Assembly: GCA_039545275.1 (NCBI GenBank)
Contig: BCHS01000009.1
Span: 1 to 64,000, forward strand
Direction: 5' to 3'
DNA from: Pseudomicrostroma phylloplanum
Lineage: Eukaryota > Basidiomycota > Exobasidiomycetes > Microstromatales
DNA: 64,000 nucleotides
Shown piece after piece: positions 31,519 through 42,845 of this stretch. The notes beneath the pieces are model-generated. The model was not told where the DNA came from, did no database searches, and saw only the letters and a program-made list of their open reading frames with translations. The position numbers were made by a program, and so were the translations under genes. The first letter of the stretch is position 1. Every line of letters starts with the position of its first letter.

Positions 31519-34500
31519 TGCCTGACGACAGAGATCATGGCAATCTAGAATGAACCGTACTTATACCTCCATGCCCCAGAGCAAAGTGTGACGTGATCGA
31601 CTGATCTGGCCACTCACAACTTCCACGGCGGCCAAGTCCCCGGTAGCCACTGATCCTGCTTTGCTTCCAGGATTTGCAGACTCCTCAAGCAGAGACTTAC
31701 GTGGGCGGCGAGACCATCGGTGTTCGAGGGCGCCCACTTCGGCGTCTAGGTGGCCTTGCCTGATCCTTTCTCTCTCCCGCAAGGCGTCCAAGCGAGCGGA
31801 AGCTTCATGGCCCCGATGCAGCCGTGATGCAGCACGCCATCTCCCTCGCTTCAGCTACTTGTGAGGTGAACTTGATCGTAAGATCGACTATGGCGCTGAC
31901 GAAGGTACACATCGCACAAGTGTCAGTCAGACATACTGTATCCTTTGCCTCACCTGCCCTAAACGGAAGCCGCTGGACAAATCAGACAGCGTCTCGAGTA
32001 CGCAGTCGGAAAGCAAACATTTCCCTCCGTTGCGACCCTGGTGTGGATGGTCGAGCTCGCGATTCAGGATGGATAGGTAGCACAAAGGTCAGACCAATGC
32101 TAGAAGAGACTTGCCTCTTACTTTGACGTAGGCTGAGAATCTCAGCTGTCACTGTCACGTCGCACTCTTTCAAAGACATATATTGCGATCGAATGTCCGC
32201 GCAGTCGTGCCCGTGAGAGCTGTTCTCACAACTGCTCATCAGAGGGCACATCTTCGGGAACAAGGAAAAGCGAGGCTGTTGTTCTTTTCCCAGCTCAATT
32301 TGCAGTCGAACACAGGGGCTTGGGCAGTTCTCGAACGCCTCCATCGTGGCAGGAAACAGCACTGAAGAGAATCGAACATTACACTAGGAAGACCAATCCA
32401 TCCTCACGTGAACTTCATGCAAACAGGCTGGTCACTGCAGCTTCTTGCTGTCGGTGAGACGTGTATGGCTGCCACCGCTGCTGGCGACTCTCACAGGCAG
32501 CCAAGACGCGAATGAGTATCAGCTCGATAGAATGACACGGTTGCCTTGAAGCTGATCAGACCGATCGACGCTCGGGATTGGGAGGCATCGAGGGAGGCCT
32601 TTTCAAAAGGTCAGCGAGTAAGAACCCGCCAAGAAGGCAGGCGTACAGAGCGGCGAGTGACTCGGCTTGCATTACGGGCAGCACCACAGTATTGAGCAAT
32701 GTGCTGATCACGGCCATAGCATTGGCTTCGGGCGCCTTTCACGTCAGGTGCAAAATGCCGTCAGAGCCTTTGTATGCTCCAAAGCCCGGCAGAAGACAAC
32801 TGCAAACTCCGGGGTAGGAGAAGCCGGGCCAATCGCCTGCGACGGAAACCATGGGTATAGACAGACGAGGGCTGCGTCCGCCACGGAACTTTACTAGTCA
32901 GATTCGTGGTGCACTGCACCACACACTACTCAAAAGATGAAAGTAAAATTGTCTTCGACTTTCACCCCGCTTGAAACCCAAGTGCAAGGCGCGCATGCTG
33001 ACGGTTCCGTCGCGGTGAACAGGGTCAAGCCGCTTGCCCACCATGTTCAATAAAGCATAATCGCTACGATTACACAGCCACACCCCTAGTTGCAAGCTCG
33101 ACAATCTCGGTCTCTAGCAGGGGTCTCCTGATTGAATGTTTACTGTGTTGGCCCTGGTGACGGAGGTGGTGCCCTTGCTTCTCGCGGCATGACACTCGGC
33201 TCGCCGAAGTCAGTCTTGGGGATCACAGAGCTCGCTCGCCGACCTTGGAACGGAGTCTGCAAACAGCCAGCTCACGTGTCCGCTGTCTCAGCGACTCAAC
33301 AGATCCGTGCACCAGCGTTGCAAATCTAGACGAAGTCCTGTTGCCGCGCTGCATTGCAATCGAGCTTGATGTTTTGCTCGATGACAGGCTTCGTTGCCGT
33401 TATAAGCTACTGATGCTAGTCTTCTGTACGTCGGCAGCGTCTCGAAGGCGCAGATAGTGAGTGAGCTGAGCTTTGCGTCAGCGGCATCGCCAAGCGCGGT
33501 GCAAGACAGCCGAGGCAAACATGCAGGAGCCAGCCTCATACTGTCAGACGTGATGCGAATCGATACCTCCGCTTTCAACATGGATTGAAAAGAGCGACGA
33601 TAGGTCGAATGAGCTCTGCAATGCCAGCTTGGTCTGGGACTGCGCTTCCGATATCTCCTTGTCAATGCTGTACAGTATGTGAGCATTGTTTTCGCGGCGT
33701 TACAGTAGCTGTGATCCAGCGCTACTGTACCACCCACGAGATCATCCATCCGTTGGTTTCTTGCTGGTGTCTCCGAAACGCTTAGAGTACTGTACCTCAG
33801 GTCGCCTGTCGTACCATGATGATTTGTCCAGCGGACCTTTGCCAAGTTGTGTCGGACATTCAAGGCAGCTTGTCCGACAAGCTCCCTTCTCGATGTGCAG
33901 GCAAGCACAAGTAGCTCGGGGGACTTTTCGCCGGTCTGCGCAGCCAAAGTCGGTGCGCGGCCCAAATCGGGATGCGACAGTCGATGTTGCTGGGACCAGC
34001 TCTGTGAGCGTCGCCAACAGGTCCTGCCTGTAGAGCCGCTTGCTCCCCACAAAGGGAAAGCTATGATGTTTCTTTGCATCGACTCTCCAACGCAAAAAAA
34101 AAAAACCAGCTCTGACCATCAATGTCATCTGAGGATGCCGGATACTGAGTTCGGCTCTACTGTATCAGATACTGTACAGAGTCGAGATGCTACAGCTCTG
34201 ATATTAGCCTCACGAAAGTAGCAAGGGCCGTAGTAAACATGAGCAGCAGTACTGTACAGCAGCAACGAGAAGCGTCGAGCAAATGTCAAACAGGCTGTCT
34301 GAGGATCTGGGCTGCTGTCCAACCTTACATTCGTCGGCATCAGCCTTTCTTTTGCTCCCTGACAGTACAGTACTGTACAGTATCACGAAGCCTCCTTGAC
34401 GGGGTGCCACTGAAACTGGTCAAGGCTTGAGCGACTGTACAATCTGTCAAGGTACAATAAGATTCGACTAGCCTAGACACCGACCGGGTAGCTCTGAAGG

Positions 34501-34795
34501 AGAACGAGCGGATTCGGAGATGCAAAGACGGTCCGCGCGAGCTGAGGGAAATGGTGATACCTGGAGTGGTCCAAGACCAGGCTCTCCAGCGCTGCTGATC
34601 AGGGTGACAACTCCGCTTTGAGAGGAGGCATCAAGAGAGCTGCGAAATTCCGCTTTGGTGAGCAATCATTGCGTGTAATTGCGTAATGAATTCAGAGAGT
34701 GGTATCGTTTACAAGAGAATTTCCCGCACACCTCTCTGCAGTCGCGTCACCTCCCACACTGCTGTGCCTGGTCACCACAAAGTGCTTGTCAGTTC
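31519..34795. other. Left part of a gene-free, repeat-bearing island
   Basis: More than 3 kb without a frame that I can support on either strand. From about 33.6 kb the words TACTGTAC and TGTACAG recur frequently. Composition looks less coding-like than the flanking genes, with many stop codons in all frames. I see no transposase or reverse-transcriptase motif. Confidence 0.55.
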
Positions 34796-35044
34796 ACTCC
34801 TTTCGTTACTTAATTCTAGCCAGTTGCAGCCAACTTCAGCCGGGAGGCACAGATTACAGCAGAAACAGAGATATTCCGGCAACCTGCAGATCAATTTGGC
34901 CGCATCACACTGCTTGAGTGCCTCAACCTGGCTAAAATGGGGCTTAATCTCAGGCTCAGAGGGCCAAAATACGATGCAGGCTGTCAGACTGCTGAACAGC
35001 GTACCAATCTAATCTGCGGACGGCTGGTGAATGACGAAAGGACT
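34796..35044. mobile_element. MITE copy A (about 249 bp, eroded ends)
   Basis: It begins ACTCCTTTCGTTACTTAATT and ends with the rough inverse, ATGACGAAAGGACT. Its interior aligns in the same orientation with copy B, sharing the segments ggcaacctgcag, ctcaggctcag and ccaaaatacgatgcaggct. It has no coding capacity. It is probably a non-autonomous DNA transposon, with several mismatches to the better-preserved copy. Confidence 0.75.
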
Positions 35045-35857
35045 ACAGCGCATTGCACCCAAACGCCTCATTTTGCCGGCAAAACGGAGTAGTCTTTGCA
35101 GTCAATTCCCCAATCTTTGCATATGTGCGTGTTTTTGCAGCACGACACGTAAAGGCAGCATCTCAATTGCATTTTGTTTTGTACAACTTGCGTAAATGAC
35201 AACAGTCTTTTGGACTACTGTCACTGTTGCTTGTACAGCCTGAAGACCAGACATATGAGGCCCGCCACAGCTGCAATCATCTGTTAGAGAAAATCTTTAC
35301 ACAGGTCACCTACAAAGGCAGCTATACAAGGTCTTACAGTAAATCTATGCAATGTTCTACAAGGAACTCATTTGCTTTGGAAGACTACGCTTTTGTTGCA
35401 ACTATTACGCGATTGGCCCTATATATAGCTCATTTGATCTCATAAGTACGCTTTTGCGTCGAATGTACAGTAGAATAATTTGAGACGGCCAATGATAGAC
35501 TTGCGCCTTTGATCAGAAGATCACCAATGTGCGAGGCAAAGTGTCAGGATTCTAGTCATACTGCTACTTTAAATCTGGGTTGTCTGAGACCGAGTGACAA
35601 AAGCAGATACACTCGTTTCTGTTGCGATCATTGTGCACTTGAGGGTGCTTCACTTCGCAGCCAAAGCGGGACATTTGTTCTTCCAGGGTGGGTATGGAGA
35701 AGGATGCCTGCTTTTGCGCCTGAATCGGGGTGTTACGACTTTCTGAAGCGGAAGGAGGCTTGCTTGTGACGGGTGTCTGGCGCAAGCAAAGACAAAAGAC
35801 TTTGTGAGGCCTCAGTACGATGTTCGAAGATTGGAGGTCGAGACGACTCTGCGGTTA
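35045..35857. other. Gene-free interval between MITE copies A and C
   Basis: About 0.8 kb of comparatively AT-rich DNA with no supported gene. Small open frames (for example 35227-35445 and 35509-35769, plus) have no motifs. Confidence 0.5.
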
Positions 35858-36040
35858 TACTCCTTTCGTCACTCAAACGCACATCAGTTTAGCAGTGTGG
35901 CAAGAAGTTTGGCAGCCTGCCCCAGAAGCTGACGGTCTGAGCATGAAAGCAAGCCACAAAATAGCCGAGCTCAGGCACTAAGGCAGTTTCATGCGGCCAA
36001 ATTTGAACATTCACACAGTGCTGCCAACATTTGCCAAGAT
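35858..36040. mobile_element. MITE copy C, inverted and truncated
   Basis: The left end TACTCCTTTCGTCACTCAAA matches the family terminal repeat. The interior (gtttggcagcctgc, tctgagcatgaaagcaagcc, ctcaggcactaaggcag) matches the reverse complement of copy B. The right terminal repeat is missing: the element ends where copy B begins, so B either inserted into it or abuts a deletion. Confidence 0.65.
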
Positions 36041-36294
36041 ACTCCTTTCGTCACTCAATTCTAGCCAGCTGATGCAAATTTTAGCCAGGCCTCTCAAAAT
36101 CTAGCCAGGTCAAAAATATTTTGGCAACCTGCAGGTTCAATTTTGGCAGCAGGACACTGCTATAGTGCCTGAGTCTGGCTGAAGCGTGGCTTGATTTCAG
36201 GCTCAGGAAGCCAAAATGCGATGCAGGCTGCCAGACTTCATATGAAGCTGCCAATCTTGGCATCATTTGGCTAGAATTGAGTGACGAAAGGAGT
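36041..36294. mobile_element. MITE copy B (254 bp, intact terminal inverted repeats)
   Basis: The ends are near-perfect inverted repeats of about 27 bp, ACTCCTTTCGTCACTCAATT at the left and AATTGAGTGACGAAAGGAGT at the right. TA dinucleotides at both outer boundaries fit a Tc1/mariner-type TA target duplication (inference). The interior repeats the phrase tctagccagg and carries no open frame. Confidence 0.85.
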
Positions 36295-36480
36295 AAGTCC
36301 ACATGTAGAGCCTCGTCATGCAGTCGATCTCAACTGCACCAACAAAAATGATCGGCGCTGAATAGGGATACTGTAACACGGCTGCTCTGCCCTGCTACCA
36401 CTCCACCTTTTCCCAGTGCTATCTCTCAGAACTGCAGTCAGCAACACGGACAGAAGTCATCTACGTGCACCCGTGCATAT

Positions 36481-36596
36481 CTGCACGGGCTCACGGATGA
36501 GTTGTCTGCACGGGCTCACGGAGGTCGGGCTCACGGATGAGTTGTCTGCACGGGCTCACGGAGGTCGGGCTCACGGATGTCGGGCTCACGGATGAG
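36481..36596. repeat. Minisatellite of cgggctcacgga units
   Basis: At least six cgggctcacgga cores alternate with gtcgggctcacgga and tgagttgtctgca spacers, giving a higher-order repeat of about 50 bp. It lies at the left edge of the promoter-like TATA segment. No coding role is visible. Confidence 0.8.
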
Positions 36597-37592
36597 TCAT
36601 GACCCTTCCTGGCTGGGGGACTACAACACGGAGTGCTGTCGCTGAGCCACCTTGCCCTGCAGATAAGGACCCCCCTGTCANATATATAAGGAGCCCCTTT
36701 TGGCCTCCTTCCTCTTCCCCCNTNCTTTCTACAATCAACCTACCACCTCTTTCTCTTCACAACATCTTCCCTTCCTTTTGAACCAAGACCTAGTAGTACA
36801 TTAAGTATAGTGATAAGACACTGGCTCGGACAGCAGTGTCACAGATACTGTACAAAGACATGATCGGAAAAAAGCATTCACCGTCCCTTGCTTCATTTCG
36901 ACATGTTTTGCGCGCCTTGGCACGGTGCCAGGCCTGGCAATGGGAAGAACGCGGGACTAGGGTACAGAAGAGTCGATGCAGTTGTGCTCTGGGTACAGTA
37001 CTACAGTACTGTACTTTTTTGTACAATGCAAATTCCAACAGATTGTACAGTAGAAGCACAATGGTGTGCAAAGACCAGGTACTGTACCGTACAGGACTGT
37101 CCGTAGCTCACGACAAAGCGTCATTCACCCACCATGGTACTTCACAGCGCTATAGACGTGCTTGTATCATTGAAACACTTTGGCCCAGTAGGGAGCCCTC
37201 CTTTGACTACGGTTTATGCTGAGCACGGGACAGAAGTGATTGTATTACGCTCAGTCAAATTGCCCGCGCAAAGCGGTACAAGAGCAAGACACCAGGTGAA
37301 ATTTGCGATCGCAAGAGGTCAATGCATTGGACGGACGCAGTGCGTCACAGTCCATCATCAGGTGCGCCGCGCCGCCCGGTACTCAAGTAAGATTTCAAAT
37401 CTTGTCTGCCTGCAACATTGGTCTGGAATCGTAGACCAAACGGAGGTGTCGCTGACCTCTAAGGTGGTGTCGCTACAGGAGCATGTCCCTCAGCGTCTCG
37501 GTGATGCTATAGACATCGCCAACCACGCGCCTTATTATCTCTCAGTCGTTCTTGGCAAGACACGGGTATCATAAGTGAATTCTGGCGGTCGG
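36597..37592. other. Gene-free interval with three ambiguous bases and a TATA-like segment
   Basis: N bases occur at 36681, 36722 and 36724. Between and beside them lie atatataag (36682-36690) and a long CT-rich leader to about 36780, resembling a polymerase II promoter or the R/U5 side of an LTR, but no coding frame follows. Further TACTGTAC-like palindromes cluster at about 36990-37100. The right end is the 3' flank of the tubulin cofactor gene. Confidence 0.5.
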
Positions 37593-39786
37593 CTATGCAT
37601 GTAACAAGCGGTCGGGAAGACACAGCCAGATCTCGTCTGTTGGCTGGGGTGGCCCTATGTCCGCGTCAGACCCCGTCTTCTTCCCACGAGAAAACCCCCA
37701 CCAAGCGAGCTCCCTCATATCGTCGTCTATCTCGAAGACCACTCCATCGTTGATCTCGCCCCCGCGAACGACGCCGTACCATTTGACTGGGCTGTCCCCA
37801 TCTGGATTCCGATTGACTTTTGCACGGTTGAGTATGGACGTTTTGATTTTCAGAGCCTTGAGTATGCGAGGTCGCACCGCCTTCAGGGTGAGCGAAGGAA
37901 GGACAGTAAAGTCGATGACACTGCGCTCTGATAGTGACGGGCCGAAGGGCGCCGAGGGCACCGCTGAGCTTACTCGCAGCGTCAGAGTGATCAAGTTCGA
38001 TTTGATCGTGTCCGAGGTTGACTTTTCAGCTGCTTGCACCCCATCAGTCAGACTCGATAAGCCGCGAGCTGCGTGAGTATCAGAGAAGACGAGGTTAGTA
38101 CACTGATTCTGCTGTCGACACGAGGAGAGACAAGCTTTTTGCAACTCACCGCTGCTGAGTGAGCGCCAGCGCGGTTCTCTATCTTCGAGCGTCTTGACCA
38201 GGACTTCGAGGGCTTGCTGGTCTGACTCTTGCCCACCCTTTCCTGCGCCTTGAAGTCGTTGAGACATCGAATTGACCCACAGATCTTCGGCTTCTCTTCT
38301 TTGTCGGCTGGAGATGTCGGTACCATTGAGAGTAATCAGGTTTGGCAAACGTGCGATGACATTCATGCTCCACTCCTTGATTGCTTCTTGAAGCGGGGAG
38401 AGCTGGACGGTATCGTCAGTAGAGGTCAGACCTGCCTCTTCGTCGTTCTGCGCGGGGAAGGCTTTCAGATTGCGTACTCCTTGCTCACTGCGCTCCTTGT
38501 GAGTGAGCCACAGATCGACAGCGTAGAGTGACGTCCAGACCAAATCCAGCTTGAGGGACAAATCGCTCGTTTCCCGCAGATCTAAGAGGGGATTGCCGGA
38601 GATGTTGATCGAAGCCAGTCTACGGAAGCCTTCTTCCTGGCGTGCGCGGTCTGGCGCAGGTATAAGAGCGAGCTCGTTGTCGGCAAGATTCAGCTTGGTC
38701 AATTGTGGGAGCTCACGGAGGGCTTCGGCTACACTACGCCAATCTGCTAGGCAATTGTTCGACAGATCGAGCTCTTGCAGAGAAGCAAATAGAGGCACAG
38801 CGACGGCACTGCTGGCGAAACTACTCTCGATGGAGGCGAGGCAATTTCTATTCAGCTCTAGGACTTCCAGCGAAGGCAAATATTGAGAAAGGCGGCAGAC
38901 GTGTGGCCAGTCTATTCGAGTTCCGTTCAAACTAAGCTCCTTCAGTTGCTGAAGGCCGTTGGACTGCGTCAGACTGTCGAGCATATTGCGCCCAGGGTCC
39001 TCCTCTGAGTCGGGAGCAGGAAGCCGATTGAAGTCGAGACGTAGAGTTCGCAAGCGAGAGAGATGCCGCGTCATCAACGCGATTGAGGACCAGGAAGAAA
39101 CGAGAGATTGGGACAGATCCAGATGATCGACATCTGCAGGGGGAGAGCAGAAAGTGCGTGTTAGAGGCGTTGAGAATGCTGTAAGTCGGCTGAGTGGGCC
39201 ACGATGACTCACTCGGTACAGTGTCGCCGATGAGGCGAGCGTCTTGCTCCCAGGAAGACCCAGAGCCGACTTTACCTATGAGTACTTTCAGCGCCTCAAC
39301 TTGGTCTGACACTGGCAAAAGGCCGTGCGGAAATCCAGACTCTCGGTGTTCTGGTGGGCCAGTCAAAGAAACCGTCTTCAGCCTTGTAAGCTGTTTGACC
39401 TTGTTGATCACTTTGTCCAGATTCGGCACTTCGATGTCGATGTCGGCCACAGTCGTTCGAGTATGTCGCACAGCGACCGTGTCTTCTTCGCTGGGCACAC
39501 GCCTCTCCGTGCGCTGACCGTATCTTGCTTCGAGGGCATCAAGAAAAGTCACGCCTCCTATGAAGAGGGTTTCAGAAGGACCTGATGGAACCCTGATGAA
39601 GCTCGCAACACGACCAGCCCGAGAGCAGGTGAAGTACCGGGTTCCCTCGTGTTGACCATCGTGTTTCCCTCTGAGAGGGTCATCCCACTCAATGCCGAGC
39701 CAGCTGCCCTCTTTCCTCGCTACAGATCCATAGTAGCGCACAGTACCATAGCGTACACCAGGCGGGTTTGTCTGTATCTGTGCCAT
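37593..39786 (-). CDS. Tubulin-specific chaperone E (cofactor E; CAP-Gly, LRR, UBL)
   Basis: Three exons (39213-39786, 38150-39133, 37593-38068) give 677 residues from the first in-frame ATG. A CAP-Gly domain at about 8-85 contains GSWLGIEWDDPLRGKHDG and EGTRYFTC. Leucine-rich repeats at about 200-420 contain LQELDLSNNCLADW, LTKLNLADNELALI and ARLPNLITLNGTDI. A C-terminal ubiquitin-like part follows (VKWYGVVRGGEINDGV region). This order is diagnostic of cofactor E, which with cofactors D and C folds the alpha-beta tubulin dimer. The last intron has a perfect TACTAAC branch point. The start is uncertain: the first CAP-Gly strand reads RIGSRMAQI, so the ATG at 39786 cuts into it, and the frame is open upstream into the sorting nexin with no other ATG. 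Confidence 0.88.
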
Positions 39787-40043
39787 TCGCGAACCAATAC
39801 GATACCGGTGACCTTCCGACTGTGACAGATCGCCATGCACTGGAGTACTTCGCGATTCAAGTGTTTCGTGTTGCACTGCTGTATCTGTGACTGGCAACGC
39901 AGCGCTCCTTTTCCTACTGTCATCCTGTGGACATAGTGACCGTCCTTCTGTGCCACCTGGCTCATCAGTCCCCTCCACCGCGGCCGATACGTATGCATCT
40001 GCAGCAATTGACGTCTCTGTACTGTCACCGTTGCCACCTGCTT

Positions 40044-42522
40044 CTATGCTTCCGTTTGGCCCTGAGGCGGTGCTGGAGGCGGTTCCATTGACCCCTTGTC
40101 CTGAGTCTTTGAGGACGCCTGTTCGCCTGGCTGTGGTGTGCCAGTGCGGCTCCGATCTGCTCAGCGCCGATGAGGAAGACGACGTCGTCAGCGTGCAAGT
40201 CCTCTGCTCTTGCTCAAACAAGAGATGTTTCGGCGTCGTACCTTGGTGATTGGGAGCAGCGGGTTGAGAGGGGGCCTGCCCACCGGTCTCGGACAGTTCT
40301 AGAGACAGGCACTTGGAAGAGTATTGATACCACTCCTCGAGGAGCTCCTCTCGACGGGCTATCTGCTCGCCCAGCCACAGATCGATGGCAGTCCGAAGAT
40401 CAAGCACTCGTTCCCGGTCACTGAGGTACAGAGCAAACAGATGTCGGATGAGTTGGGCAGATTCTCATTGTGCATCGCTCCTGGGTTGCATACTCACAAT
40501 CGCTTCATCTCGTCTTTGGTCCGTCGGCTGACCAAGTCGAAGTTGGCTCGAGTCTCCAAAGCATACGTCTCTGCTTCCGCGAGATCCTTGAGCGATTCCT
40601 CGTAGTAATGACTTGCCGCGCTTTCTCGTTTGACCTTCTCATGCTTCGTGCGGACACGGCGGAGCTCGTCCTCGGCTTTTTGCATCAGATGCCAGCTGTC
40701 AATTCGCGTCGAAAAGGCTTTCTGTGGAAGTCAAGGCAAGGCGGCAGTCAGTAAACGATCGCGAGTCCAGAAGGCTGCGCCCAAAACAAGCTTCGTTCCA
40801 CTCACCCTGACGCTTCCGACGATCCTCTCGTACTCATACAGTACACTACCAAAGTGTCGTGTGTCTGAATCACTCTGGATGTCTTCGAGTTCCTGAGCCC
40901 TTCGGTGAAGATCGCCCAGCCCAGCAAAGCATGCGGAAAGCGAGCGAGAGAGAGAGCTTGCGGAGAGCATCAACAGGGCGTGCGAATGGGACGCAATGGA
41001 GTCGGCGAGGTCTGGTAGTTCAAAAGAGGGGAGTCATGGCGTCAGGCGGGATGCTCCTCGCAGAAACACCATACGACCCTGCTCACCTTTGCGTGTCTGA
41101 GCTAGAGTATTGAGGCTTTTGACCATCTGTTTGAGCTGAGCCTCCAGCGAGTCCAAGTAAGCCCTCTGCTGGTCGAACCACTCATCATGCTCTTGGAACT
41201 TCTGACCGCTGTTGATGCCGACAGTACCACTCCACCCCATCCATGTCTTGGCTTCGGGCGTTGGTACTGGTCCCTTGATCGCGTCTCTTACTTTGACGTC
41301 TCTCCCGAAATCTTCGCTTTCGAGGAACAGCTTCAAGTCTTCATCCTTGGCTAACTCTGGGTGATTGGCTACCTTGTTGACCATCCGCTCCAGGCCATGT
41401 CGTCGAGTTTCGACTAGGTCAGGAGAAAACCGCGATATCAGACCGCGAACTTTCTCGGGGACTGGAGGGATGATGATACCTGGATTGTTGTGAACGAGCG
41501 CCGCATGGAGCCATCGAAAGTCGGAGTAGCGTCGGAGGACCGAGAATTGGGAGGCACGGAAGCCAGCAGCGTCGGTCTGACAAAGAAGAGAAAGAGGGTC
41601 AGTAGGTGCTCGTTGCACGGTCAGGTCGAAGCCGACTCGATTGTGTTCTCACCTGTGTCCGGACAGTGTACAGGATGTGGCCTGTCATGCTCTCGCCGAC
41701 TTTGTGGGGATCGCCAACCTTGATGAGAAACAAGTTGGAAGTTTTCGAGGCGCCGTTGACCTCATCGTGAACATCCTTGCTGTCAGTGGGCGCTCCTGGG
41801 CCTTCGTGGCCAGCCTTGTTGGCTTGAGACAGGGAGAATGCTGGCTCCGAACCTGGCGGACGTGGCGAAGGCTGCCCGTAGAGATCATCATCTGTCTCAC
41901 CTGGGGAGGAATGGCGTGGGTGGCTCACCGTTTCGGCGATAGTACTGTCAGATAGGTGCGCGGCTGCTGCCGAACCATCGGCACTGCCAATACTTGTCTG
42001 CGTCTGACCTGCTTGAGCTGCTGCAGAGTCCGACGAGGCAGATCGAGCTTCTTCCGAGGCTTGAGTGCTGCTCGAGCCGGCGAGACTCAGATGACTGCCT
42101 GCCGGTGCTTGGGGTACATCGGGCCCGGGAACAACCGTCTCGGAGGTCTCGACAGCCAGTGAGATTGCTCCCTCAGCGTTGCGAAGAGAGGGTGGTTGAG
42201 AGGTGCTGGGACTACGCGCATCAGAGGTGCCTGGTGGGGTGGGCCTCCCTCGCAGAGACGAGAAAGACGGATTTGGGCTCGAAGGTGTGGCTGACGGCAC
42301 CGCGCTGGGGGCAGGTGGCTTTGTGACAGCTTCATGGCCGGCCTTTGCAGTTTCCGTAGACAGACCATCCACCACTGCATGCGCTGGAAGTGATGGCGCC
42401 ACGGTCCTCGCAGCGTCATCGGTGTCGACTTCCTCTGTTGCTCTGGCGGATCTGGCCTCCTCAGGCACTACGTCCACCTCACCTTCCCGCTGAGTTCGAG
42501 GCTCTGCTTCTGATGAGCTCAT
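40044..42522 (-). CDS. PX-BAR sorting nexin (Vps5/SNX1-like)
   Basis: Six exons (41653-42522, 41087-41576, 40806-41011, 40498-40721, 40242-40420, 40044-40156) give 693 residues from MSSSEAEP. A long disordered Ser/Ala/Pro N-terminus is followed by a PX domain at about 260-380 with VLRRYSDFRWLHAAL and IIPPVPEKV, binding phosphatidylinositol 3-phosphate. A Vps5-type BAR domain at about 390-640 includes DELRRVRTKHEKVKRE and ERVLDLRTAIDLWLGEQIAR. Such proteins form the membrane-bending half of retromer on endosomes. Two ends are open to doubt. The frame runs upstream through an AEAKA/AQAQ repeat to 42867, and the last intron uses a weak GTACG donor; without that splice the frame runs on into cofactor E. 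Confidence 0.85.
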
Positions 42523-42583
42523 CTGTGGCTTGCCTTCCTCAACGCCATCAGCTTCGTCGGGCGACTGAAGGGCCAACGTAGCA

Positions 42584-42782
42584 TTGGCTGTGGCTGCGGC
42601 TTCGGCTTCGGCTTTGACTTCGGCTTGGGCTTGGGCTTGGGCTAGAGCTTCAGCTTCAGCTTCGGCTTTGGCCTTGGCTTTGGCTTTGGCTTGGGCTTGG
42701 GCTTGGGCTTGGGCTTGGGCTAGAGCTTCAGCTTCAGCCTCAGCTTCGGCTTTGGCCTTGGCTTTGGCTTTGGCTTCGGCCT
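42584..42782. repeat. Coding hexanucleotide repeat (Ala-Glu/Ala-Lys/Ala-Gln)
   Basis: Variants of gcttcg, gctttg and gcttgg run for about 200 bp and encode, on minus, alternating Ala with Glu, Lys or Gln. It lies exactly between the reductase and the sorting nexin. It could form a charged single alpha-helix linker if translated. Confidence 0.85.
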
Positions 42783-42845
42783 CCTCCCTTGCTTTCGTGA
42801 CCAGCGCTGCTTGCTGTAGAGCATAGTTGCAAGCTTTCACAACGG

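Noticed and set aside
36481..36596. CRISPR-like array
   Set aside because: Spacers are themselves repeated and the genome is eukaryotic; this is a minisatellite.
36660..36790. LTR retrotransposon
   Set aside because: Only a TATA-like promoter segment is visible; no paired LTR, primer-binding site, gag or pol frame is present in the window.
39720..40037. Separate small gene in an alternative frame upstream of cofactor E (105 codons)
   Set aside because: No domain, no canonical splice that would connect it to the CAP-Gly frame, and it overlaps the open linker frame.
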